A DNA stretch of 64,000 nucleotides from Marinobacter sp. S0848L (GTDB lineage Bacteria; Pseudomonadota; Gammaproteobacteria; Pseudomonadales; Oleiphilaceae). The DNA is taken from the NCBI RefSeq assembly GCF_023016065.1, contig NZ_JALKAQ010000004.1, positions 102,462-166,461 on the forward strand. Direction: 5' to 3'. Shown here piece after piece: positions 47,075 to 55,028 of this stretch. Position 1 is the stretch's first letter; every line of letters begins with the position of its first letter. The notes under the pieces were generated by a model that did not search any database, was not told the DNA's origin, and saw only the letters and a program-made list of their open reading frames with translations. The position numbers and the translations under genes were made by a program.

Positions 47075-48295
47075 GTGACTCAAATCAAGCGATCAGTCTG
47101 GCACAGGCAACAGATTACCATCGTTTCCGAAACCTTTCCGCCGGAAATCAACGGCGTGTCCAACACGCTTCGATACCTTTGCCGAGGACTGATGGAGCAT
47201 GGCCACCAAGTGACCGTGGTACGGCCAGCCCAGCCCGGTGAAGCAACCGGGTTCCACCCTAACACCGACAGCCCGCTGTTTTCACATGAGTTTGTCGCCG
47301 GCGGTTTTCCAATCCCGGGCTATAAGGAATTCCGGTTTGGTGTCGCCCGCCCCAAGACCCTAGTGGCTCTCTGGCAACACCGTCGCCCCGGTTGCATCTA
47401 TATTGCCACTCAAGGCCCTCTTGGTGTGGCGGCAGTAGCGGCTGCGAAACAACTTAACATCCGGGTACTTTCCGGCTTTCACACCAACTTTCACAGCTAT
47501 TCCCGCTATTACGGACTGGGCGCGCTGGAACGCTTACTCAGCGCCTATGGCCGGTGGTTTCATAATCGAACCGAAAAGACCCTCGCGCCCACCCGAAAAA
47601 CCATCACGGCCGCTCAAACCATGGGCATTACCAATGCCGCGCTGTGGAGCCGGGGCGTGGACTGCGAGCACTTCTCACCCGAAAAACGCAGCCACTCCCT
47701 CCGGCACCATTGGGGCCTGAAAGAGAACGAACATGCTGTCCTGTATGTCGGTCGCCTGGCTCCGGAGAAAAATCTGTCGCTGGCAGTCGTCTGCTTTGAT
47801 CGTATCCGGAAGCTCTATCCGACTGCGCGTTTTGTACTGGTGGGCGACGGCCCCATGAGAGCCCATTTGGAAGCCCGGCATCCGGACTTCGTCTTTTGTG
47901 GCGTGCAACGGGGCGAAGCCTTAGCCCGGCACTATGCCTCTGGCGACCTGTTCTTGTTCCCGAGTAAAACAGACACCTTTGGCAACGTTGTACTGGAGGC
48001 GATGGCCAGTGGCTTGGGGGTCACGGCATTTAATGATGCCGCTGCCTCTGAACATATTCGCCACAACGACAATGGTATGAAAGCGCCCCTGAATAACGAC
48101 GATAACTTTGTTCATCACGCTCTGAAACTGGCCGACCAGCCATCTCTGCTCAGAAGGGTACGCACCAAAGCCAGGCTAGACGCGCTCGAGCTCAGCTGGA
48201 ACCGGCAAATAGAACGGTTCGAACATTTAGCGCTTAACCCAAGCACACAGGCCCCCGACCATGTCTACAACAAGCAAAGCTTCCCGATTCTTTGA
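47075..48295 (+). CDS. GT4-family glycosyltransferase, possibly glycolipid-forming
   Basis: 406 residues, GT-B fold. N-terminal domain begins ITIVSETFPPEINGVSNTL, text typical of GT4 enzymes that add a sugar to lipid acceptors (PimB/MgtA/SqdX-like). C-terminal nucleotide-sugar domain has VLYVGRLAPEKNLSLAV and FPSKTDTFGNVVLEAMASG; the first acid of the EX7E motif is Asp. GTG start. It overlaps the PAP2 phosphatase gene by 35 bases and has a candidate Pho box upstream, suggesting a role in replacing phospholipids under phosphate shortage. Donor sugar and acceptor cannot be read from sequence. Confidence 0.88.
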   Translation: MTQIKRSVWHRQQITIVSETFPPEINGVSNTLRYLCRGLMEHGHQVTVVRPAQPGEATGFHPNTDSPLFSHEFVAGGFPIPGYKEFRFGVARPKTLVALWQHRRPGCIYIATQGPLGVAAVAAAKQLNIRVLSGFHTNFHSYSRYYGLGALERLLSAYGRWFHNRTEKTLAPTRKTITAAQTMGITNAALWSRGVDCEHFSPEKRSHSLRHHWGLKENEHAVLYVGRLAPEKNLSLAVVCFDRIRKLYPTARFVLVGDGPMRAHLEARHPDFVFCGVQRGEALARHYASGDLFLFPSKTDTFGNVVLEAMASGLGVTAFNDAAASEHIRHNDNGMKAPLNNDDNFVHHALKLADQPSLLRRVRTKARLDALELSWNRQIERFEHLALNPSTQAPDHVYNKQSFPIL

Positions 48296-48818
48296 ACGGG
48301 CGGACCAGCGCGAGTTCGCTCTGTGCCAGTCGATCAACCGGGCCATAAAATACCGGTCGGTCAAAAGCTACTTCCGCCTCGTCAGCTGGCTGGGCGACGG
48401 CTGGCTTTGGTATGCCGTTATTCTGGCGATTCCGTTTACCGCGCCCGCTCACGGCCCACACATCGCCATACTGGTGGCGCTGACGGGTTTGTGCTGCACC
48501 CTCACCTACAAAGTACTGAAGCACTGGCTCATCCGGGAGCGCCCGTTTATCTCGTTTCCCGCCATTAACTGCGCCACGCCGCCTTTGGACCGCTACAGTT
48601 TTCCCTCGGGGCACACCATGCACGCAGCCTGCTTTCAGGCCATGCTGTTTGCTCTGTTGCCGGCCGCAGGATGGGTAACACTGCCGTTTACTCTGTCGGT
48701 GGCGGCATCCCGGGTGATTCTGGGTCTGCATTATCCCAGCGATGTTGCCGCTGGCGCACTGATCGGCGGGCTGATGGGGTGGGTATCTGTGCAGCTTTTC
48801 GCAGAGCTGGCCGTTTGA
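48261..48818 (+). CDS. PAP2-family membrane lipid phosphatase
   Basis: 185 residues with about five membrane segments. All three phosphatase motifs are intact: KHWLIRERP (about residue 88), SFPSGHTMHA and SRVILGLHYPSDVAAG. Such enzymes remove phosphate from phosphatidic acid, undecaprenyl pyrophosphate or phosphatidylglycerol phosphate. The 35-base overlap with the glycosyltransferase gene shows tight coupling, so diacylglycerol supply for glycosylation is a reasonable guess. Its TGA is directly abutted by the convergent dinB stop, with no spacer. Confidence 0.93.
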   Translation: MSTTSKASRFFERADQREFALCQSINRAIKYRSVKSYFRLVSWLGDGWLWYAVILAIPFTAPAHGPHIAILVALTGLCCTLTYKVLKHWLIRERPFISFPAINCATPPLDRYSFPSGHTMHAACFQAMLFALLPAAGWVTLPFTLSVAASRVILGLHYPSDVAAGALIGGLMGWVSVQLFAELAV

Positions 48819-49883
48819 TTAATCGAACAACCGCAACTGGGTCACCGGCGCTTCGTCATTACGAAAACGCACACCCACGCCCATCAGGCGGACCGGTCTG
48901 TCTTCGCGGGTCACCAGCTCATCCAACAGCGGCTGGTAGTCCGCCGCCTCGGGCTCGGAAATCTGTTCTCGCACCCGCTCCAGTGTGTGGGTAGAGAAAT
49001 CGCTGTAGCGTATTTTGACGAACAACTTATGAATGGGCTTGTCGCGGCTCTTGCGGGCAAGGCGCAGATTCAAATCGGCCACCAGCGAAGGCATCACCGA
49101 CTCACACGCCGCTTTGCCGGCAAGATCCTGCGAAAATGTCCGCTCCACGCTGACCGACTTGGCCACCCGGGACACCACCACAGGCCGGTCGTCCCGGCCA
49201 TGAGCCATTTCAAACAAGCGATACCCTTGCTTGCCGAGTTTGTCGATTAATACCTCAACACCGAGAGCTTGCATGTCACTACAGGTGGTTACCCCCAGAG
49301 CGTGCAGTTTTCCTGCGGTCACCTGACCAACTCCGGACAGTTTCTCTACCGGCAACGCCTGCACAAACGCATCCACTTCATCCGGTGTGATCACGAACAA
49401 ACCATCCGGCTTACGCCAATCACTGGCAATCTTGGCGAGAAATTTATTCGGGGCCACCCCTGCGGAAATGGTGATGCCGGTTTCCCGCCGAACCCGCTCG
49501 CGCAGGTGCCGGGCCATCAGGGTGGCACTGCCTTTGTGGTCAGTGATTTCAGACACATCCAAAAAGGCCTCGTCCAGGGACAAGGGTTCAACCAGATCGG
49601 TCATGTCCCGCAGTATGCTCATTACTTGCTGCGACACCGCCCGGTACTTACTCATGTTGGTGGGCACCGTCACCAGGCCCGGGCACAAGCGCCGTGCTTC
49701 ACTGCCGGGCATGGCCGAGCGCACCCCGAAAGCACGCGCTTTATAATTACAGGTAGTGACCACCCCTCGACCACCATCACCACCGACCGCCAAGGGAACA
49801 TCCCGCAGCGACGGGTCGTCCCGCATTTCGACCGCGGCGTAAAAACAATCGCAATCCACGTGGATGATCTTGCGCTGGGACAT
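48819..49883 (-). CDS. dinB: DNA polymerase IV
   Basis: 354 residues. Y-family translesion polymerase. Catalytic acids lie in [16 protein letters not shown] (about residue 8) and [11 protein letters not shown] (about 103); fingers [12 protein letters not shown]; the C-terminal little-finger domain ends with VTQLRLFD, where QLRLFD matches a beta-clamp binding motif. A perfect LexA-type box lies 23 bases upstream of the start, consistent with SOS induction. Confidence 0.97.
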   Translation of the reverse strand: MSQRKIIHVDCDCFYAAVEMRDDPSLRDVPLAVGGDGGRGVVTTCNYKARAFGVRSAMPGSEARRLCPGLVTVPTNMSKYRAVSQQVMSILRDMTDLVEPLSLDEAFLDVSEITDHKGSATLMARHLRERVRRETGITISAGVAPNKFLAKIASDWRKPDGLFVITPDEVDAFVQALPVEKLSGVGQVTAGKLHALGVTTCSDMQALGVEVLIDKLGKQGYRLFEMAHGRDDRPVVVSRVAKSVSVERTFSQDLAGKAACESVMPSLVADLNLRLARKSRDKPIHKLFVKIRYSDFSTHTLERVREQISEPEAADYQPLLDELVTREDRPVRLMGVGVRFRNDEAPVTQLRLFD

Positions 49884-49906
49884 AATCCGGGGCTCAGGTT
49901 AACAAT

Positions 49907-49922
49907 CTGTACGTTTATACAG
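49907..49922. promoter_or_regulatory. LexA (SOS) box between dinB and the DUF1244 gene
   Basis: CTGTACGTTTATACAG is a perfect CTGT-N8-ACAG LexA operator. On the reverse strand TATAAA inside the box can serve as the dinB -10, so LexA binding would block polymerase. The divergent DUF1244-HopJ-minCDE genes begin 74 bases away on the other side. Confidence 0.8.
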
Positions 49923-49996
49923 CCTTGTATCTTACGGTAACATGCCGAGAATGTCAGGAACCCCCAATTTACTTCGGTAACCTATTGCGAGGCACC

Positions 49997-50275
49997 ATGA
50001 GCAACCCTATTCCCGAGTCCGAGCGCACCGAAATCGAAGCCGCTGCGTTCAGAAGACTGGTTGAGCACCTGCGTCAAAACACCGACGTTCAAAACATTGA
50101 TCTGATGAACCTGGCCGGGTTCTGCCGAAACTGTCTGTCGAAATGGTACCGGGCTGAAGCGCAAGAACGTGGCTTCGAGCTATCCGACCCTGCGGCCCGT
50201 GAAGAAATCTACGGCATGCCTTACGAAGAGTGGAAAGAGAAATACCAGACCGGCCCCAAGCAGGATCACAAATAA
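49997..50275 (+). CDS. DUF1244 family protein
   Basis: 92 residues. Small soluble helical protein with the family signature NLAGFCRNCLSKWYRAEA (about residues 38-55), whose two cysteines may bind metal, and GMPYEEWKEKYQ. Function unknown. The frame is open to 49925, but the ATG at 49997 has GAGG close upstream. Its stop overlaps the next start (TAATG), so it is coupled to the HopJ-like gene. Confidence 0.88.
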   Translation: MSNPIPESERTEIEAAAFRRLVEHLRQNTDVQNIDLMNLAGFCRNCLSKWYRAEAQERGFELSDPAAREEIYGMPYEEWKEKYQTGPKQDHK

Positions 50276-50637
50276 TGAACGTCACAGAAGCCGTCCGCAT
50301 ACATCTGGCCTCGCTCCAAGGCGGCCATGCCGATTTCGATGACACGCTTGCTCTGATCGACCAGCACTTCGAGTTTCAGCCTACCGGTTTTGACAATGGC
50401 CCACTCCGGAACGAAGCCGGTGAAAACAGCGGTTCGTGCCGGGTGTTCGCCCTGGGCCAGTACTGCAATCTGAGCGAGAACGACACGCTCGCGCTGTTCG
50501 CGCAACATTACCAGCAGGTTCTGGGCGACCCGACAGGCTCAAGCCATGGTAATATCCGGCAATTCATCAGCACCGGATGGTCCGGCATTCGTTTTGACAG
50601 CCAACCACTGCGGGCCCGAGCCGAATCCACCCAGTAA
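50275..50637 (+). CDS. HopJ-family protein
   Basis: 120 residues. Matches the family named after the Pseudomonas syringae effector candidate HopPmaJ: FDDTLALIDQHFEFQPTGFD and GSSHGNIRQFISTGWSGIRF. Homologues are common in free-living bacteria without a type III system, and no secretion gene is near here, so a housekeeping role is more likely than an effector role. Translationally coupled to DUF1244 and only 22 bases ahead of minC. Confidence 0.85.
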   Translation: MNVTEAVRIHLASLQGGHADFDDTLALIDQHFEFQPTGFDNGPLRNEAGENSGSCRVFALGQYCNLSENDTLALFAQHYQQVLGDPTGSSHGNIRQFISTGWSGIRFDSQPLRARAESTQ

Positions 50638-50659
50638 CCCATCAGGGAAACGAGCCTTC

Positions 50660-51412
50660 ATGAGCGATACTGCTAACCCCGAAGTAAAACAAAGCTTCCA
50701 ACTTAAAAGCGCCAACATCTCGCTGACCGCGCTGGAACTTTATTACTTCGACGAACAGGAATTCGAAGCAAACCTGCGGGATAAAATCAGCCAGGCCCCC
50801 GGTTTTTTCAAAGACATCCCTCTGGTGATCAGTCTCGAAAAATACGAAGGTCTGGACAGCGAGATCGACTTCTTCAAGATCATCGGGACCTGTCGCCGCC
50901 ATAATATTCAGGTGATCGGTGTTCGCGCAGCCAACGAGAACCAACGGCGACTTGCCAAAGGCGCGTCTCTGGCGCTGATGCCCGGAGGATCTGTTCGTGA
51001 AAGGCCAGCCGCACCCGAGCCCGTAGCAGAAACTGCTGAACCGGTAACAGAAACCCGGGTAGCCGCACCAGAACCGGTAGCCACGAAAATTGTCACCCAA
51101 ACCGTCCGGTCCGGACAGCAAGTCCACGCGCCTGAAGGAGACCTGATCATCCTCGCTCCGGTCCAGGCCGGGGCCGAAGTCCTGGCGGCGGGTAATATTC
51201 ACGTATACGGCGCGTTGCGCGGCCGGGCCCTGGCAGGCATTCACGGCGCAGAGTCTGCAAGAATTTTTTGCCAGTCTCTGGAAGCAGAGCTTGTGTCTGT
51301 AGCCGGACAATATAAAATTCCGGAAGATCTTCAGAATAATGGCTGGAAAAGCGCTGTGCAGATCCAGCTCAAGGATGACGTGCTGGTGGTATCGCCACTG
51401 GAGAAAGGCTAG
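50660..51412 (+). CDS. minC: Septum site-determining protein MinC
   Basis: 250 residues. Inhibits FtsZ polymerisation away from mid-cell. N-terminal FtsZ-binding domain (about 1-110: DIPLVISLEKYEGLDSEIDF), a Pro/Ala/Glu/Val linker (about 120-150), and a C-terminal beta-helix that binds MinD (GDLIILAPVQAGAEVLAAGN, HVYGALRGRALAGIHG). The frame is open to 50546, but the ATG at 50660 fits the family and follows GGGAAACGAG. First gene of minCDE. Confidence 0.95.
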   Translation: MSDTANPEVKQSFQLKSANISLTALELYYFDEQEFEANLRDKISQAPGFFKDIPLVISLEKYEGLDSEIDFFKIIGTCRRHNIQVIGVRAANENQRRLAKGASLALMPGGSVRERPAAPEPVAETAEPVTETRVAAPEPVATKIVTQTVRSGQQVHAPEGDLIILAPVQAGAEVLAAGNIHVYGALRGRALAGIHGAESARIFCQSLEAELVSVAGQYKIPEDLQNNGWKSAVQIQLKDDVLVVSPLEKG

Positions 51413-51474
51413 TAGAGCAATAACAAACAGACGTTGAAGACATGACGAATCCACCGCGAAACAGGAATTGAATC

Positions 51475-52287
51475 TTGGCTAGAATCATTGTCGTTACCTC
51501 AGGAAAAGGCGGCGTTGGCAAAACCACCACCAGCGCTTCAATCAGCACCGGGCTTGCCAAACGGGGCTTCAAAACAGTTGTGATCGACTTCGACGTAGGT
51601 CTGCGTAACCTGGACCTGATCATGAACTGCGAGCGCCGGGTGGTGTACGATTTTGTCAACGTGATTCAGGGCGAAGCCACGCTGAACCAGGCTCTGATCA
51701 AAGACAAGCGGGTAGATACGCTGTACATTCTGCCAGCCTCACAAACCCGGGAAAAAGAAGCTCTGACGAAAGAAGGCGTTGAAAAAGTTATCAACGAACT
51801 TTCCGAAACCTTCGATTACATCATCTGCGACTCCCCGGCCGGTATCGAGCATGGCGCCCTGATGGCGCTGTACTACGCCGATGAAGCCATTGTCGTCACC
51901 AATCCGGAAGTTTCCTCGGTTCGCGATTCCGACCGAATCCTCGGCATCATGCAGAGCAAGTCCCGCCGCGCCGAGATGGGTCAGGACCCGCTCAAAGAGC
52001 ACCTGCTGCTGACTCGCTACAACCCTGACCGCGTGGATCGTGGTGAAATGCTCTCGGTGCAAGACGTTGAGGAGATTCTGGCCATCCCGCTACTCGGTGT
52101 TATTCCGGAAAGCCAGATTGTCCTGAACGCATCCAACCAAGGTCTTCCCGTCATTCTTGAAGAAGAAAGCGACGCCGGGCAAGCCTACGACGATGCCGTA
52201 GCACGGCTTCTGGGCGAGGAGCGCGAGCACCGCTTCATGACCGCACAGAAGAAAGGTTTCTTCTCACGGATGTTCAAGGGGGGCTAA
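51475..52287 (+). CDS. minD: Septum site-determining ATPase MinD
   Basis: 270 residues. Membrane-cycling ATPase that carries MinC and is displaced by MinE. Deviant Walker A GKGGVGKTTTSASIS with signature Lys, switch CDSPAGIEHGALMAL, and the C-terminal amphipathic membrane-targeting helix KKGFFSRMFKGG. Start is TTG, with AGGA 9 bases upstream. Confidence 0.98.
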   Translation: MARIIVVTSGKGGVGKTTTSASISTGLAKRGFKTVVIDFDVGLRNLDLIMNCERRVVYDFVNVIQGEATLNQALIKDKRVDTLYILPASQTREKEALTKEGVEKVINELSETFDYIICDSPAGIEHGALMALYYADEAIVVTNPEVSSVRDSDRILGIMQSKSRRAEMGQDPLKEHLLLTRYNPDRVDRGEMLSVQDVEEILAIPLLGVIPESQIVLNASNQGLPVILEEESDAGQAYDDAVARLLGEEREHRFMTAQKKGFFSRMFKGG

Positions 52288-52290
52288 GGG

Positions 52291-52545
52291 ATGAGTTTCC
52301 TGGATTATTTCAGAAACAGTAAAAGTAAAAACTCGGCCAACGTTGCCAAAGAGCGTTTGCAAATCATCGTAGCGCACGAACGCGGCCAAAGGGGGCAGCC
52401 GGATTACCTGCCCCAGATGCAGCAAGAGTTGCTGGCAGTAATACGTAAATACGTGCAAATCAGTGACGACATGGTGCAGGTCGAAGTGGACCGGAACGAC
52501 AGTTGTTCGGTCTTGGAGCTGAACGTCACCCTGCCGGAGCAATAA
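52291..52545 (+). CDS. minE: Cell division topological specificity factor MinE
   Basis: 84 residues. Stimulates MinD ATPase and produces pole-to-pole oscillation. N-terminal membrane-targeting and MinD-binding stretch ([20 protein letters not shown]) followed by the dimerisation domain ([19 protein letters not shown]). Starts 3 bases after minD. Confidence 0.98.
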   Translation: MSFLDYFRNSKSKNSANVAKERLQIIVAHERGQRGQPDYLPQMQQELLAVIRKYVQISDDMVQVEVDRNDSCSVLELNVTLPEQ

Positions 52546-52559
52546 CACTTGCGCCCGCC

Positions 52560-53567
52560 TTACCAGCGGGCAAAGTGGTCCTCCATCAATCCCCGTAGAC
52601 CCGCTACGGGGATTTTTTTGCCCGATGCATCTTCCACCGTACCCTCAAAGGTGCCCACAAATTGGCGGAAGTTCGACGCCAGTATGCCGGCGTTCAGCTT
52701 TTCTTTGCGCACACCGGAAGGAACAAACGACAGCTCAATTTTTCCGTCCTCCGTCGTCACACGCCACTTAGTGTCCTGCTGATACCGGTTGAATTCGAAC
52801 CGGGCCGCTCCGAGCACAAAGCGCTGTCCATTCAACCAGAGCGCGTTTTCCGTCATACCCGTTTCGTTAACACCTGCCGCCAGATTCAGGCCTACAGTCA
52901 CGCCCTCGTCAGTCTGGCCCGCCAGACATGCCCAGTTCCAGGCGGTTTCCCGGCGCATGAAACCACAACTCCAGTCGATCGAGCCCCGGCTTTGCTTATC
53001 CGTTCGCCAAATCTGTTGCCCCCAACGCACTTCGCCTTCTACCGGCAAGCCCGCAGACTTACGGGTGAACACCCAACCCGTGTACCCCGCCGGGCATACC
53101 AACCGATGAGGATCGTTGTCGTCGGTCAACGCCAGATCGACCTCAATGTTACCCGGCGCACTTACCCGCACATTCCGGCCTCCGACCGATGGCGTGATCG
53201 ACAAGGCCACACTCCCTTTTCGGAAATGCGCATGACCACGTTCCGGATAGGGCTCAATTTCGGTGTTGCGCGCTAAAGGCTGAAGGAACGATTGCTCGAA
53301 CATCTGGCCGGTTTCAAAATCGAACAGATAGAAAAAGCCCGACCCGACCAGCTTCAAATCAACAATGGCCATCCCGAACACCCAACCCGGCGACATCGCG
53401 CTGACAAACTGAAACTGATTAAAACGCCACTGACGGGCTAACCGGGAGCGCGGCTTGTCCATCACTGTGCGCAAGTCGTAATCCATGTAATTGATGACAT
53501 CCACAGGCTCGGACATCAGCCCCGGGGCAATCCGCCCTTTCGGGTCGATCAGTTTTTTCTGAGTCAT
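52560..53567 (-). CDS. DUF2804 domain protein
   Basis: 335 residues, predominantly beta. Starts KLIDPKGRIAPGLMSEPVDV, typical of DUF2804, with WRFNQFQFVSAMSPGWVFG and, near the C-terminus, GLRGLMEDHFARW. No catalytic function is known. The frame is open to 53666; the ATG at 53567 has GGAA just upstream and matches the domain start. Divergent from the START-domain gene. Its last codons contain the minE terminator in antisense orientation. Confidence 0.82.
   Translation of the reverse strand: MTQKKLIDPKGRIAPGLMSEPVDVINYMDYDLRTVMDKPRSRLARQWRFNQFQFVSAMSPGWVFGMAIVDLKLVGSGFFYLFDFETGQMFEQSFLQPLARNTEIEPYPERGHAHFRKGSVALSITPSVGGRNVRVSAPGNIEVDLALTDDNDPHRLVCPAGYTGWVFTRKSAGLPVEGEVRWGQQIWRTDKQSRGSIDWSCGFMRRETAWNWACLAGQTDEGVTVGLNLAAGVNETGMTENALWLNGQRFVLGAARFEFNRYQQDTKWRVTTEDGKIELSFVPSGVRKEKLNAGILASNFRQFVGTFEGTVEDASGKKIPVAGLRGLMEDHFARW
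52589..52619 (+). terminator. Intrinsic terminator of minCDE, inside the convergent gene
   Basis: ATCCCCGTAG (52589-52598), loop ACCCG, CTACGGGGAT (52604-52613), then a run of Ts to 52619: a perfect 10-bp stem with T-tail, 44 bases after the minE stop. It is read as coding sequence for the C-terminal residues of the DUF2804 protein on the other strand. Confidence 0.88.
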
Positions 53568-53705
53568 AGTTTCCGTCAAATCAGGCCAATTCGAAGTTGG
53601 GTGGTATAAGGAGGCTACCTGGTTCACAAACTCCCGTTGCAGCAGCAAGAGGTCGTCGCACAGCATGGTAGACTTTTCCCAACCATTAACCGCAAAGTGT
53701 AGCTT

Positions 53706-54431
53706 ATGACCATCACTCGTGTCCGTGGCATTATGGGCATCCTGTTCGGGTTCGCCGCCCTGTTGTTAACCGCTCCAGCATCTGCAACCGACCACCCGGC
53801 CCTGCCTCCGGAGAACTCCGAACACTGGGCGCTGCAAAAGCAAGTGGACAACATTCGCATCTATACCATGGATCAGCCCGGCTCCGGTTTCAGGGCGTTC
53901 AAAGCCGTTGCCGACCTCAACGTGCCCATCAACAACCTGATGGCGGTCATGATCAATCCCGAATCCTGCAAAGAATGGGTACACAACTGCACCGAGTCTT
54001 TCGCGTTTGGTAACGGTAACTTCCACAACCGTTACGCCTACTCGGTCAACGACATGCCCTGGCCCGTTTCCGACCGGGACTATGTGCTGAGGATTCAAAC
54101 CCGTGGCAACGCCGAAACCGGTGAAATCGTCATGGACCTTAATGCCACGCCGGGGATGCGGGCCGAAACAAACAGCCGTGTTCGTGTTGACGTTTCCAAC
54201 ACGCTTTATCGCTTCACCCCCACCGAACAAGGCACACAGATGGTGTGGCTGCAGCACACCGAGCCGAACGGCGCACTGCCGGAATGGCTGGTCAACCAGC
54301 TGGTAATTGATATCCCCGTAAAATCCTTGAAAGCCCTGGAAGCTGTCGCCCGTAAAGAGAAATATCAGGGTTATCGAATCCAATGGGCAGCCGACGGCAA
54401 TATTGAGGCCGTGGTGCCCGACACCCCCTAA
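53706..54431 (+). CDS. Exported START-domain protein
   Basis: 241 residues. Signal peptide (ILFGFAALLLTAPASATD), then a single START/SRPBCC lipid-binding fold (about 40-225: VDNIRIYTMDQPGSGFRAFK, NDMPWPVSDRDYVLRIQT, VWLQHTEPNGALPEWLVNQL). START domains bind sterols or other hydrophobic ligands in a deep cavity; bacterial periplasmic versions are poorly characterised. The ATG at 53733 is an alternative start. Shares a 138-base divergent gap with DUF2804; no clear promoter seen. Confidence 0.87.
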   Translation: MTITRVRGIMGILFGFAALLLTAPASATDHPALPPENSEHWALQKQVDNIRIYTMDQPGSGFRAFKAVADLNVPINNLMAVMINPESCKEWVHNCTESFAFGNGNFHNRYAYSVNDMPWPVSDRDYVLRIQTRGNAETGEIVMDLNATPGMRAETNSRVRVDVSNTLYRFTPTEQGTQMVWLQHTEPNGALPEWLVNQLVIDIPVKSLKALEAVARKEKYQGYRIQWAADGNIEAVVPDTP

Positions 54432-54515
54432 GCGCTTGATCAAACGGGGGTGACGACACGCCAAGGAACGGCTAAGCTGCATCTGAAACACTGCGATTGG
54501 AAGAGCTGATATCTG

Positions 54516-55007
54516 ATGCCTATTCTCGCCCACGAGATCATGACCCCCACCATCAAAGCGGTCCCTCAAAACTGGACCATGGATCGCCTGGCCCGTTTTC
54601 TTACCGACAACGAAATCACCGGCAGCCCAGTCACCGACGACAACGGTGAAGTCATCGGCATCGCCACGCTCAAAGACATCACCGAGTTTCGCTGGAACGC
54701 GTCTCGCTCAAACGATCAGCCCAAGCTGACCGAAGAAGAGCAAGACGAAGCCCGGCGGCTGCGCATGGTGATCTTCGAAGAAATGGGCAAAGTACCCGTA
54801 GAAGTCCGGGACATCATGACCCCGCTTGTGTTTTCGGTCGATGAAAACACCCCGGTCCGCGACATTGCGAATGTCATGATGGGCGAGCACCTGCATCGAA
54901 TTTTTGTCACCCGGGATTCAAAAATCACCGGCATTATTACCACTTACGACATGCTCAAACTGATTTCAGACAAAGAGCTGTCCCAGCGCTGCGCCGAGTG
55001 CGACTGA
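54516..55007 (+). CDS. CBS-pair protein
   Basis: 163 residues consisting of two CBS motifs (about 6-60: AHEIMTPTIKAVPQNW, DDNGEVIGIATLKDI; and 92-155: VRDIMTPLVFSVDENT, TRDSKITGIITTYDM) joined by a charged helix. Such free-standing CBS pairs sense adenosine nucleotides or S-adenosylmethionine. Cys-rich end RCAECD. Located 21 bases before phoH, probably in one operon. Confidence 0.88.
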   Translation: MPILAHEIMTPTIKAVPQNWTMDRLARFLTDNEITGSPVTDDNGEVIGIATLKDITEFRWNASRSNDQPKLTEEEQDEARRLRMVIFEEMGKVPVEVRDIMTPLVFSVDENTPVRDIANVMMGEHLHRIFVTRDSKITGIITTYDMLKLISDKELSQRCAECD

Positions 55008-55028
55008 CACAACAGAGGTAACGCATCT

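Noticed and set aside
54471..54492. GGAAC...TCTGA before the CBS gene as a sigma-E promoter
   Set aside because: The spacer is far too short, about 10 bases.
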